DNA of 9,811 nt from Candidatus Hydrogenedentota bacterium (GCA_029262095.1 JAJDAB010000505.1:1-9811); one strand, 5' to 3'; counted from the stretch's first letter, positions 1 to 7,694 are shown. Numbers and translations are program-made. Notes: generated from the sequence alone by a model not told the origin.

Positions 1-135
1 CTTCGCAATCGCCTTCGTGCTTGGGAGGAGGCCCACCCAAAAGCGTCGCCGACCGATTGTGGAATCGCGTTGACGGATGAGGAAATTGAGCAGTTGCAGT
101 CGATTGGCTACGTGGGAGACCCTGATCAGCTTTAG
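1..135 (+). CDS. C-terminal end of a probable sulfatase (partial)
   Basis: Frame 1 is open from the left edge to a TAG at 133-135 and encodes 44 residues. The tail reads LTDEEIEQLQSIGYVGDPDQL. An acidic helix followed by 'Leu-x-x-(Ile/Leu)-Gly-Tyr-Val' close to the stop is a common ending of type I (formylglycine-dependent) sulfatases and related arylsulfatase A-like proteins, so a sulfatase is the best guess. The catalytic Cys/Ser-x-Pro-x-Arg motif lies outside the window, so activity cannot be judged. The gene ends 30 bases before the glycosyltransferase start on the same strand, which suggests co-transcription. It could also be another alkaline-phosphatase-superfamily member. Confidence 0.6.
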   Translation, partial: LRNRLRAWEEAHPKASPTDCGIALTDEEIEQLQSIGYVGDPDQL

Positions 136-165
136 GCGCAACGCCGATTCCCGTAACATCGGCTC

Positions 166-1857
166 ATGAATGTCCTCATCAGACATCGCTACGCCCTCGT
201 GCTCGCTGCAGCAATCGCGGTATTCCTTTGGATGGCCGCGACGCACTATCTCGGTGCCGGACGCGACGATGTATTCATCACGCTTTACGCAGGCCAAATG
301 CTTGCGGAGGGTCAAGGCCTTGTAAATTACAATGGCGAACGTGTCGAGATGTCCTCGAGCTTGCTGCATACTTTGGTCGTCGCTGCGATCAATCTCATCG
401 CACCCGAATATGTATTCACGCTCAACAAGATCGCGGGGAGCCTGGCCGGCGCGTTGACCATGGTTCTGATCTATCTCGGTCGCGGTGTCCTTTTTCGCGT
501 GGGTCGATGGCGTTTCCCCGCATACGTCGTCACGCTAACCGTCATCGCCACCAATCCCGCCTTCTTATATTGGAGCATAGGAGGGTTGGAGACTGCGTTT
601 GCGACGTTGTTTCTTGTCGGCTATGCGATCGCACTGCTTCAACATCGATTTCGACCCACACTCGCCGCCGAGATAGGCGTTATCACCGCGCAATGCCTGT
701 ATGTTCTGACGCGCCCAGAGGGGTTCTTTCTCCTGCTATTCACATCGGTGTATTTGGCACTAATGAAACTCATTGCGCGTCGGCCAATACGGACACGAAT
801 CCTAGTAATTCCCCTCGCCTTTTTCGGCGTAGTTTCTTTATTTCGTTGGGTGTATTTTGGCGTGCTCTTCCCGAATACCGTGTACGCCAAGAGCGGCGGA
901 ATCGCTGAAGGATTTGCCAATGGACTCGTATACATCACGAATTTTTACAACACCGGGCCATCGCTCCTGGGCGCGTTTGCGATACAAATTGTGTTGTTTC
1001 TCATGTACGGTCGCCACCTCGTGGTCGCGGCCCAGGCGTACCCACGACCCGCACGCGTTCCATTGGCGAACATACTCTTATTTGGACTCATACTATCGGC
1101 ACAGTGCGTTGTTCTGTTCTCCGGCGGCGACTGGATGGAACATTTCCGATTCATAGTCCCTATCTTTCCACTGATCGCCATACTGACTATCACGCAAATA
1201 GCAGCGGCTTTCGCCGCTATCGCGCGCCGCGTTCCCAATCGTTTCGCGCTCTATGGAGCCGCAGCCGCGCTCGCTATCGCGACGTGTATCGTGAATTTCA
1301 ATCAGTCCAGCCTCAATACGCCACGCATGCTTCCTCTAGAGAATCGAGATGCGGGCCTCGACTATTCCCTGCGAGAAATTCTTCGACAACCCGGGTCGCT
1401 TGACGAGCGAATCATTCTATTGAACGCCGCGAACCAAGGGTTCCTAGTTTCGTTCGACCCATTTCTCGACGAGGTCTTCGCGGATATCTACGATGAATAC
1501 CAACCTATCGTTATCGCAACAGGCCAAATGGGACTCTTTCCGTATCGAATCAAACAGCGATTTCCGAATGCGCAAATATCGTTCGTCGATACGCTTGGCT
1601 TGTGCGACGCAACGGTTGCTCATCTTCCGATGCCTAAGGACCCTATCGGGCTGAAGGACGGTCGATTCGTCGACGCTGTATTGTCAGCTGAATCCGGTCC
1701 TCTATCGGATTACGTAATGGACCAGAACCCAAACATGGCGTACATGCTCGGAGGGGCGTTCGACGTAACGGAAAACATTGCACGGATGGAATCGCTTGGC
1801 TTCGAATTGGTCTGGGACCGGAACCACGAATACGTATTTCTATGGACTGGGCGCTAA
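166..1857 (+). CDS. GT-C fold membrane glycosyltransferase, AftB-like
   Basis: The 563-residue protein has a basic N-terminus, a first membrane segment (about 9-28), many further hydrophobic segments to about residue 376, and a soluble tail (about 380-563). Asp-Asp 34-35 lies just after the first membrane helix, where GT-C enzymes carry the catalytic or metal-binding acids in the first periplasmic loop. The rest of that loop (LAEGQGLVNYNGERVE, 47-61), GGLET (139-143), RPEG (183-186), FPNTVYAKSGG (235-245) and GGDWMEHFRFIVP (320-332) match, from memory, the motif series of AftB-like transferases (GT89), which take sugars from polyprenyl-phosphate donors. The tail, with GQMGLFPY (453-460) and DTLGL (475-479), is also typical of that group. 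I infer transfer of a sugar to an envelope glycan outside the inner membrane; donor and acceptor are unknown. The ATG at 166 leaves a short basic cytoplasmic start; an in-frame GTG at 199 is less likely. No clear Shine-Dalgarno site is visible. The stop overlaps that of the convergent gene. Confidence 0.8.
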   Translation: MNVLIRHRYALVLAAAIAVFLWMAATHYLGAGRDDVFITLYAGQMLAEGQGLVNYNGERVEMSSSLLHTLVVAAINLIAPEYVFTLNKIAGSLAGALTMVLIYLGRGVLFRVGRWRFPAYVVTLTVIATNPAFLYWSIGGLETAFATLFLVGYAIALLQHRFRPTLAAEIGVITAQCLYVLTRPEGFFLLLFTSVYLALMKLIARRPIRTRILVIPLAFFGVVSLFRWVYFGVLFPNTVYAKSGGIAEGFANGLVYITNFYNTGPSLLGAFAIQIVLFLMYGRHLVVAAQAYPRPARVPLANILLFGLILSAQCVVLFSGGDWMEHFRFIVPIFPLIAILTITQIAAAFAAIARRVPNRFALYGAAAALAIATCIVNFNQSSLNTPRMLPLENRDAGLDYSLREILRQPGSLDERIILLNAANQGFLVSFDPFLDEVFADIYDEYQPIVIATGQMGLFPYRIKQRFPNAQISFVDTLGLCDATVAHLPMPKDPIGLKDGRFVDAVLSAESGPLSDYVMDQNPNMAYMLGGAFDVTENIARMESLGFELVWDRNHEYVFLWTGR

Positions 1858-4070
1858 CTCGCCTCGGCGGTTTCGGCGGCTTCCAACGGTAGCGGCTGGC
1901 GGTGTTTCGCACGCGCCCAGTGAAGAAATCGCAGCACGCGATCAAATATTTCTTCCGACCCGTCCCCGTTGATTATCCCGTGGTTAGGCCGGTTAAAGAC
2001 CGTCAGCTCCTTGTCCGTAGACCCCAGTTTGTCGAATATCGTCGGACCGCTTACCGGATCGACAACCGGATCTAGGTGGGACTGCACCACCAACGTCGGC
2101 ACCAATACATTGGGCAATTCAGACTCCATCGCTTTCATCGCTTCGCCCAATTCGCGAACACCCACGATGGGATTCCGGTGGTAATTGATATGATCGTTCT
2201 CGGGATCGTTCTCGACGAATTCTTTTGGATTGCGGCCGAGCCTGGACAACACCGCATTCATCCGCACGACAGACGATGCATGCCGTGCCATGTAGTTGCG
2301 CAATTGGAGTGGCGCGCAAATTGAAAACGCAGCCTGAACTTTCTTTCCCTTTCGTGCGGCGGCCAAGAGTGCGAGCACGCCGCCAGTGGAGAAACCGCCA
2401 AGCACAATGTAGTCGGTCACGCTTTTAATAACCGCGTAACCACGGTTAACCGATTCATACCACTCCGTCCAATTTGTCCGCGCCAAATCTTCCGGCGAGG
2501 TGCCGTGCCCTTTCAACCGAACACCGTAAACGGCGAATCCATGTTCATAGAAATAGTCCGCCAGCGCGCGAATTTCCAATGGAGCCGCCATATAACCATG
2601 CACCAGCACGACGCCGCCTTTGACGCGTGACGGTACTAGCAAGAATGGGCGTCCAACATCCATGGGTTTACTATCGCCCGGACGCGCAAACGCCTTGTAA
2701 TCCGCATCGAATACGGCGGCATCTTCTTCCAGGAAAATTTCGCGTATCCGCCGCGATAGCGCCTCGCGCGGCATGTGCGCGATATGTTTGATCGATGCCG
2801 CCAGATCGGAGAGCGGTTCAATTTCGTTGGCAATTACGGTTGATAACGCTTCTTTTCGCGCCACGTGAAAATCCGTTTTGGACTTTCGGTGACCGAAGTT
2901 TTTTACGTAGTGTTCGCCGTCAACCGAGACGATACCCTCGCGCAGACATACACCCATGAAGTCATGGAATTTAGGGCTGGCGTCCTCGTAGATGATTTCC
3001 CGGTAATTATTCTCCAAGAGATCGTGCATCTCATACTTACCGGATTGGGCGAGCTGATGCGCAGCTAGGAAAATTCGGTTGCGGTAGGATCGTTCCGTGA
3101 AACGCCGTTGCCGTTGATGGCGCAAAATCGTGCCGAAAATGTGATCGTAGTTCACCGTCGTCAAGTCGTAGATATCACGCATATAGCGTGTCATTAGGGT
3201 GCGCGCGGAGTCATTGAAGAGGGACCCCGCGTCGGCTTCCAGCGCATCCATGTCGTGATCGCCACAGGCCAAGAGTTCGGCCGTTTCCCGTGTGAACAAA
3301 TACTCCCGCACATCGATAGGATCGCCAAAGCTCACATCGATATCCGTGTCTTTGGCTATGAGCGTGCCTTCAACCGACAACTCTTCGATCGCGCGAGGAC
3401 TCAGGTCTTTCGCGACTCCGCGCGCCATGCGCAGGAACACATTCTCGCGCGCACGAATGGGAAAGTACGTAACGTTGACCGGCACAATGACCGTCCGTTT
3501 GGCAATGACTTCCTCAAGCGATTCGATATTGAAACGCTCTAACACCGCATCGCGGTCGCCATCGTGTTTCGGATTCTCGTGAAAGCATCCGAGCTTTTGG
3601 CGATAAAATTCTGCACGTAGGGCCAGAACCGCAGCCCCCGTGTGAGGCGGCCTTCGCGTTCCCCGGTTATACACACTAAAATCGCCGCGATGATCGACGA
3701 CTTTCTTGTCCTTGATCATCGCACCTTCCGGAAAAATAATCCACGGATGTTCGCCCTTCAAGAGCGAATGAATAATGACTTTGTCACGGTCCGGGTCTCG
3801 TGTAGACACGTTGCCGGTCGACAACAAGAACTTTCCAATTCGCCCCTCAAACAATTCGGCGGCGGCGAGTGACCAGACCTCTGTTCCAAATTGCTTATAG
3901 AGGAGGTAGGGGAGAAGAATGGTTTCCAGGCGGGTGAAGTGATTGACCGCGAAGATGATCGCCATATCGTCTTTGACGACCTCGGCGTTGTTCAGTCGAA
4001 CGTCCGCTTGGATCAATTTCCTTGCAAGTTCTAATGTCCACTTCGTGGACCGTAATGCAAAACCACCCAA
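1854..4070 (-). CDS. Fused PlsC/PlsB-like acyltransferase and alpha/beta-hydrolase
   Basis: The 738-residue protein has two catalytic domains. Residues about 30-260 resemble glycerolipid acyltransferases: NHFTRLE (43-49) is the block I H-x4-D/E motif with Glu in place of the more usual Asp, and FPEG (113-116) is block III. Residues about 280-460 form a charged, probably helical region with no recognised family. Residues about 480-738 are an alpha/beta-hydrolase of the monoglyceride lipase/carboxylesterase type: HG (491-492) at the oxyanion region, KGHG (520-523), nucleophile elbow GFSTGG (559-564) with Ser561, and probable acid Asp667 and His697. Both active sites look complete. I infer a lipid-remodelling enzyme, one half acylating a lysolipid or glycerol phosphate and the other hydrolysing an ester; substrates are unknown. 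No signal peptide or clear membrane helix is seen. The start is TTG, supported by a TGAGGT Shine-Dalgarno site at 4077-4082. It follows the RlmD-type gene after 53 bases, probably in one transcript. Confidence 0.85.
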   Translation of the reverse strand: MGGFALRSTKWTLELARKLIQADVRLNNAEVVKDDMAIIFAVNHFTRLETILLPYLLYKQFGTEVWSLAAAELFEGRIGKFLLSTGNVSTRDPDRDKVIIHSLLKGEHPWIIFPEGAMIKDKKVVDHRGDFSVYNRGTRRPPHTGAAVLALRAEFYRQKLGCFHENPKHDGDRDAVLERFNIESLEEVIAKRTVIVPVNVTYFPIRARENVFLRMARGVAKDLSPRAIEELSVEGTLIAKDTDIDVSFGDPIDVREYLFTRETAELLACGDHDMDALEADAGSLFNDSARTLMTRYMRDIYDLTTVNYDHIFGTILRHQRQRRFTERSYRNRIFLAAHQLAQSGKYEMHDLLENNYREIIYEDASPKFHDFMGVCLREGIVSVDGEHYVKNFGHRKSKTDFHVARKEALSTVIANEIEPLSDLAASIKHIAHMPREALSRRIREIFLEEDAAVFDADYKAFARPGDSKPMDVGRPFLLVPSRVKGGVVLVHGYMAAPLEIRALADYFYEHGFAVYGVRLKGHGTSPEDLARTNWTEWYESVNRGYAVIKSVTDYIVLGGFSTGGVLALLAAARKGKKVQAAFSICAPLQLRNYMARHASSVVRMNAVLSRLGRNPKEFVENDPENDHINYHRNPIVGVRELGEAMKAMESELPNVLVPTLVVQSHLDPVVDPVSGPTIFDKLGSTDKELTVFNRPNHGIINGDGSEEIFDRVLRFLHWARAKHRQPLPLEAAETAEAS

Positions 4071-4076
4071 GAGATT

Positions 4077-4082
4077 ACCTCA
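4077..4082 (-). promoter_or_regulatory. Ribosome binding site for the acyltransferase-hydrolase gene
   Basis: On the minus strand this reads TGAGGT and lies six bases before the TTG at 4070. It fits the anti-Shine-Dalgarno sequence well and is the main reason to accept a TTG start. Confidence 0.6.
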
Positions 4083-4123
4083 CTACTACGATTTGCCCGA
4101 CGGATGGAAATATATCACACCGT

Positions 4124-5278
4124 TTAGGTTGGCGTGAACGTACAGACACATTCCACATGGGCGGTGTTGGGATAGAGATCAAGCGCAGTCAATCGTTCAA
4201 CGCGCCAGCCGTTGTTGCAAAGTGTGCCTGCGTCGCGCGCCAACGTTGATGGATTGCACGACACATAGACAATGCGATTCGCCCTGGCTTTTGCGAGGTC
4301 TTTCATGATCGCTTTGGCCCCCGTGCGCGGCGGATCGAGGACGATTGTGCTCCAGGGTCCTCGTTTGAATGCGCGCAGAAATGCGGGCCCTTTCCCCGCG
4401 CGATAGCTCTTCGCGCGCACGGCATCCGCTGCGGCAATCACCGCACGATCTTCATCAATACCGGTAACGTTTACCGATTCCGGTAACGTGATCGACAGAT
4501 TCCCCGATCCGGCATATAAGTCCAAAAGCGTGTTAGGCGCGCGCAATTCAGCGTGGACAACTTCAAGCAACAATCGATTCAACAACAAGCTCGCTTGCGA
4601 GAAACCGCCGTTCACAATGGGCGTACCATCAAACATGAACCGGCTACGTTTCCCTTTTTCGCGGCGATGCCCCGCCTTCGGAAAATGTTCCGCCAACATC
4701 GCATTGGGGCGTTCAGACCAAACGAGGACGTCGTCGCCCTCCGGATTCACACACACTTCAACGTCCGTCTTGCACCCGATCTCCCGGAGCACACGCAAGA
4801 TATCATTTAGCTTCGGATGGCAGAGCGCGCAGTTAGCGATGTCGACTATGTCGTTCGTACGTAGCGCATGGAATCCACGCAATCCATCTTTCGCGAAAAA
4901 CTTCGCGCGCGTCCGGTATCCCAATCGGAGATCGGGCATTTCCCGCCACTCAATCGATACGTCGGTTTTCGCAATTCGCTCAAAGCAATCCCGCACGATT
5001 TGCTGTTTTGCTGCTGCTTGCGCTGGGTACGCAAAATGCAACCACGTACATCCGCCACACGTTCCGAAGTATGGGCATGCCGCTTCGACGCGGTGCGGAC
5101 TCGGTGTCTCAAGCGATTCAATCGCGCCCCAAAGGACGCCACGCAATTCACGTTCAACCTGAATCACGGCGACATCGCCCGGCAGCGCATACGGCACGAA
5201 ACACACACGTCCATCGACGCGTGTGACCCCATGCCCGCCATGCGCGACGGACGTTATTTCGCTTGTAAAGGTTTTCAA
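4124..5278 (-). CDS. rlmD: 23S rRNA (uracil-C5)-methyltransferase, RlmD/RumA type
   Basis: The 384-residue protein matches the TrmA/RlmD family of SAM-dependent RNA uracil-C5 methyltransferases. In order: a TRAM RNA-binding domain (about 1-60); a 4Fe-4S site with Cys68, Cys74 and Cys77 (CPYFGTCGGC) and probably Cys150; the SAM-binding strand-loop LLDLYAGSGN (251-260); DPPRTG (315-320); the catalytic cysteine Cys341 in VSCNPSTLARD; and the late Glu376 in NTAHVE, the usual catalytic base. The TRAM domain plus iron-sulfur site favours RlmD (U1939 of 23S rRNA) over RlmC or TrmA, although position specificity cannot be settled from sequence. At 384 residues it is shorter than the roughly 430 of E. 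coli RlmD. The start is TTG: only five codons separate it from an in-frame upstream stop, the next in-frame starts would cut into the TRAM domain, and no clear Shine-Dalgarno site is seen. It is probably the first gene of a transcript continuing into the acyltransferase-hydrolase gene. Confidence 0.92.
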   Translation of the reverse strand: MKTFTSEITSVAHGGHGVTRVDGRVCFVPYALPGDVAVIQVERELRGVLWGAIESLETPSPHRVEAACPYFGTCGGCTWLHFAYPAQAAAKQQIVRDCFERIAKTDVSIEWREMPDLRLGYRTRAKFFAKDGLRGFHALRTNDIVDIANCALCHPKLNDILRVLREIGCKTDVEVCVNPEGDDVLVWSERPNAMLAEHFPKAGHRREKGKRSRFMFDGTPIVNGGFSQASLLLNRLLLEVVHAELRAPNTLLDLYAGSGNLSITLPESVNVTGIDEDRAVIAAADAVRAKSYRAGKGPAFLRAFKRGPWSTIVLDPPRTGAKAIMKDLAKARANRIVYVSCNPSTLARDAGTLCNNGWRVERLTALDLYPNTAHVECVCTFTPT

Positions 5279-5296
5279 GAGGATAAACTCGGGCTA

Positions 5297-5302
5297 ATCA
5301 TA
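5297..5302 (-). promoter_or_regulatory. Candidate -10 element for rlmD
   Basis: On the minus strand this reads TATGAT, five of six bases of the sigma-70 -10 consensus, about 18 bases before the TTG start of rlmD. No good -35 hexamer lies at 16-18 bases. If real, it would give a leader of only about a dozen bases, consistent with the missing Shine-Dalgarno site. Such hexamers are frequent by chance. Confidence 0.25.
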
Positions 5303-5364
5303 CCGGAAGTCACGCGCATTGACGGAATTTCCTTTCGAGTGCTAGTCTATTCGTTCGTTCAATG

Positions 5365-5370
5365 TAGAAT
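5365..5370 (+). promoter_or_regulatory. Candidate -10 element upstream of the SRP RNA
   Basis: TAGAAT matches five of six bases of the sigma-70 -10 consensus and is preceded by TG. No clear -35 is present. It lies about 150 bases before the likely SRP RNA 5' end, so if used it would require processing of a longer precursor. Confidence 0.2.
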
Positions 5371-5527
5371 CTTGGTCGGAATTTTGGCTGGGACAGTAGT
5401 GCTGATTTTAGGGTGTGCTCGCGCTAGACGGGAAGTTAGCGGTGTCCTGTACTCGCAATCCGCTTTAGCGAGGTTGAATTCCCACCCGAGGGCGTTTCGC
5501 CCATTAGTCAGGCGCGGAGTACGTGGT

Positions 5528-5640
5528 GTTGACGGCTGGGTCCTATTCAACGGGATGCCGCCGAACCCGGTCAGGTCCGGAAGGAAGCAGCCGCAGGTGG
5601 AATTTCCCGTGTGCTATAGGATTGCCTGGCTTGAGCTAAC
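5528..5640 (+). ncRNA. ffs: Signal recognition particle RNA (4.5S type)
   Basis: The segment 5569-5592 contains the hallmark of bacterial SRP RNA domain IV: GGTCAGGTCC, the GGAA tetraloop (5579-5582) and GGAAGCAGCC. This asymmetric internal-loop hairpin binds the M domain of Ffh and, with FtsY, targets membrane and secreted proteins co-translationally. The flanks fold into a long interrupted helix: TCCTAT at 5541-5546 pairs with ATAGGA at 5616-5621, and GTT at 5528 can pair with AAC ending at 5640. This gives a short form of about 113 bases without an Alu domain, comparable to the 114-base E. coli RNA. The ends are estimated from pairing, not from mapped transcripts. Its place just upstream of dnaX is a known arrangement and supports the call. 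Confidence 0.95.
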
Positions 5641-5679
5641 GGCTCCGAGGCCGTTCTGGACGATCGTTCGACGGTGGGT

Positions 5680-5699
5680 GCGCGAGCGCTTTTGTTTTT
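5680..5699 (+). terminator. Weak terminator-like element after the SRP RNA
   Basis: A very short stem, GCG-CGAG-CGC (5680-5689), is followed at once by CTTTTGTTTTTG-like sequence with nine T in ten positions (5690-5699). The T-run is right for Rho-independent termination, but a three-pair stem is weak. It is about 40 bases past the SRP RNA 3' end and could separate the SRP RNA from dnaX. Confidence 0.35.
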
Positions 5700-5711
5700 G
5701 CAGTTCAGCGA

Positions 5712-5740
5712 GCCGTCTCGAGATTTTTGCTCGAGGCGGC
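5712..5740 (+). repeat. Strong inverted repeat between the SRP RNA and dnaX
   Basis: Arms GCCGTCTCGAG (5712-5722) and CTCGAGGCGGC (5730-5740) form an 11-pair stem with one G-U pair and a 7-base loop, ATTTTTG. No T-run follows on either strand, so it is not a classical terminator. It ends 37 bases before the dnaX start and would lie in the dnaX leader if transcribed. It could be a processing site, an mRNA-stabilising structure or a binding site for a dimeric regulator. The sequence alone does not decide. Confidence 0.6.
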
Positions 5741-5777
5741 CGCAGTTCTTGCAGGATGAATCACGGGGGCTAGGCGC

Positions 5778-7499
5778 GTGCCGGAAGAACCGTATTTAGT
5801 CCTGGCGCGAAAGTGGCGGCCACAGGCATTCGACGACGTCATCGGCCAAGTCCACATCACGCGCACACTACAGAACGCTATCGAGGCAGGCCGAATCGGC
5901 CACGCCTTTCTCTTCATCGGCTCCCGTGGCATCGGAAAAACTACGACCGCGCGCGTTTTGGCCAAAGCGCTCAACTGCACCGCAGGCGACAGCGCTACGC
6001 CCAATCCCTGCGGCGAGTGCGACAACTGCACCGCCATTGCTGCGGGAAACAGCATGGATGTCATCGAAATCGATGGTGCATCTAACAATAGCGTCGAAGA
6101 CGTCCGGCAAATTCGCGAAAACGTCCGTCTAGTTCCCTCCCAATCTCGGTACAAAATCTATGTAATTGACGAAGTCCACCAGCTTTCATCGAGTGCCTTC
6201 AACGCACTCCTCAAGACCTTAGAAGAACCCCCGGAACACGCCATATTCATTATGGCAACGACCGAATCTCATAAAGTCCCGGCCACAATAATCTCACGCT
6301 GCCAACGCTACGATTTTCGCCGCGTCAGCCTGGATGACTTGATCGCACTGCTCAAGCGAGTTCTCGCAAACGAAACCGTCACCGCAACCGACGAGGCTCT
6401 GCGCGCGATCGCACGCGCATCGGACGGGGGCGTCCGTGATGCGGAGAGCATTCTGGAACAACTGGTTACGTATTGTGACAAGACCATTGAGTTCAAAGAT
6501 GTCGTTGACGTCCTTGGCCTCGTCGATTGGGCTGTGCTCAATGAAATGGCCGAAGCGATTTTGGCCCAAGACGTTGGCGCTGCGTTGCACATCGTGGAGC
6601 AGGTTACCGCTAGCGGCAAAGACCTATCACAATTCGTCCAGGACTTGCTTGGCCACTATCGAAACATGTTGATTTGCAAGACGACCGACGCGAAAGACCT
6701 GCTCGGTTTACCTGAGGAAGATCTCGCCGCGCTCAAACAACAATCCGAAACATATTCACTGACAAAACTGATTCGATTGGTTGAACAGTTCGCTGAATTG
6801 ACGAAAGACTTCGACTCACAACTCGCGCAACGCATCGCCCTGGAATCATTGCTGATTCGCATCTCCAAAGTGAGCGTAGAAATGTCGATCGACGCGATCC
6901 TGGAAAAGCTGGTTCAGCTCGGCGCGGGCGGTATCGCGGGTGCACCGGATCCACCTTCGAGTACCACCCAACGTTCGGTCGGTGCGGCTGTACTTGCCGA
7001 AGCGCTACCCATGGAGCCGATATCTGAATCTACGGACACGCCCAATAGCAAGCCTGGAATCACGGTCTCGAACGATAATCTACGGGAACATTGGCTAACG
7101 ATTACGCACGCCATCGCACAAGAGAACCTCAAAGTAGGCGTTGCACTCGGAAGGGCTCATCCCAGCGGCATCGATGGCGATGCACTTTGCATTGCGTTTA
7201 CCGATGCAAATAAGCCATCGCGGGAATCGCTCGAACGCGTGGACAGCCGTTCCGTGATCGATACGCTGCTTCAGTCCCTTACGGCGAACCTCCGCACGTA
7301 CAAGATCGAGGGTAATCGTGAGCCAAGCCCAGCTAACTCGATGTCGGAAACCGACAACGATAACCCTGGAAAAACGTCGCGACACCACGTCGCGGCCAAG
7401 GATGCTGAAGAGGCTATGACCGACCCCCATGTTGCAAAAGTAGTCGAAGTCTTTCGGGGTGAAATCGTGGATATCAAGCATCCACCGCCTGGTGCCTGA
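5778..7499 (+). CDS. dnaX: DNA polymerase III subunit gamma/tau
   Basis: The 573-residue protein is the AAA+ motor subunit of the replicative clamp loader, which with delta and delta' loads the beta clamp on primed DNA. The N-terminal signature ends in ARKWRPQ (10-16). Walker A is GSRGIGKT (48-55); zinc ligands are Cys67, Cys78, Cys81 and Cys84; Walker B is IDEVH (130-134); sensor 1 is ATTES (160-164); the SRC arginine finger is at 173-175. Residues about 185-365 are the lid and collar domains. Residues about 385-430 form a low-complexity linker, followed by a C-terminal domain ending in DPHVAKVVEVFRGEIVDIK, the usual DnaX tail. I saw no A-rich slippery heptamer of the E. coli type, so there is no sequence evidence for a frameshifted gamma form. 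The GTG start is fixed by family alignment; only a GGGGG run at 5765-5769 resembles a ribosome binding site. ybaB and recR, frequent downstream partners, do not follow. Confidence 0.96.
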   Translation: MPEEPYLVLARKWRPQAFDDVIGQVHITRTLQNAIEAGRIGHAFLFIGSRGIGKTTTARVLAKALNCTAGDSATPNPCGECDNCTAIAAGNSMDVIEIDGASNNSVEDVRQIRENVRLVPSQSRYKIYVIDEVHQLSSSAFNALLKTLEEPPEHAIFIMATTESHKVPATIISRCQRYDFRRVSLDDLIALLKRVLANETVTATDEALRAIARASDGGVRDAESILEQLVTYCDKTIEFKDVVDVLGLVDWAVLNEMAEAILAQDVGAALHIVEQVTASGKDLSQFVQDLLGHYRNMLICKTTDAKDLLGLPEEDLAALKQQSETYSLTKLIRLVEQFAELTKDFDSQLAQRIALESLLIRISKVSVEMSIDAILEKLVQLGAGGIAGAPDPPSSTTQRSVGAAVLAEALPMEPISESTDTPNSKPGITVSNDNLREHWLTITHAIAQENLKVGVALGRAHPSGIDGDALCIAFTDANKPSRESLERVDSRSVIDTLLQSLTANLRTYKIEGNREPSPANSMSETDNDNPGKTSRHHVAAKDAEEAMTDPHVAKVVEVFRGEIVDIKHPPPGA

Positions 7500-7647
7500 G
7501 CCTTTTTCGGGGACGGCGCGCCGATGGACCTGCTACCCGCAATTTGATAGGGTGCGGATTGAATTAATTGCATGTAGAAATGGTTCGGGGGGCGGGCCGA
7601 TTGCGGGCTCGAAAGCGTCCGTCACGCACTAACTGCCATCCCTGCGA

Positions 7648-7694
7648 ACGGCCCGAGACATTGCGTTCTCGGGTGGCACCGTCACATCAGACGG
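7648..7694 (+). promoter_or_regulatory. Alternative stems in the leader of the GH3-LysM gene
   Basis: CCCGAGA (7652-7658) pairs perfectly with TCTCGGG (7667-7673) around an 8-base loop. CCGTC (7679-7683) pairs with GACGG (7690-7694) around a 6-base loop, ending exactly where the Shine-Dalgarno region begins. The same CCGT could instead pair with ACGG at 7648-7651, enclosing the first hairpin, so the two arrangements exclude each other. This could modulate ribosome access, but the stems are short and could arise by chance in GC-rich DNA. I recognise no known riboswitch class. Confidence 0.3.

Larger units (their letters stand above)
5279..5527. other. Divergent intergenic region between rlmD and the SRP RNA gene
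   Basis: About 250 bases with no believable coding sequence. It must hold the start signals for rlmD (leftward) and probably for the SRP RNA (rightward). A short perfect hairpin, GGGCG-TTT-CGCCC, lies at 5490-5502, about 25 bases before the likely SRP RNA 5' end. It has no T-run after it, so it is not an obvious terminator. Nothing else recognisable is seen. Confidence 0.6.

Noticed and set aside
228..908. Plus-strand open frame of 226 codons.
   Set aside because: It is a shifted-frame shadow of the GT-C glycosyltransferase, with Arg/Cys-rich composition and no motifs.
5319..5348. TTGACG followed by TAGTCT as a sigma-70 promoter for the SRP RNA.
   Set aside because: The -35 is good, but the -10 matches only three of six bases at 18-base spacing, and it lies about 170 bases from the RNA 5' end.
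4868..5773. Plus-strand open frame of 301 codons.
   Set aside because: It runs antisense through rlmD and then through the SRP RNA gene, and its translation is basic and Cys/Arg-rich without family features.
5778..7499. Programmed frameshift in dnaX producing a short gamma form.
   Set aside because: The A-runs seen (for example at 5936-5941 and 7370-7374) are too short or not in the A-AAA-AAG arrangement, and no adjacent stimulatory structure is obvious.
7671..7694. GGGTGGCACCG resembles the T-box core that binds the tRNA acceptor end.
   Set aside because: The antiterminator needs a downstream partner for the GGG, but GGGG follows instead of CCC. No Stem I with a specifier loop is recognisable, and the downstream gene is not an amino-acid-related gene. 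Chance match is more likely.
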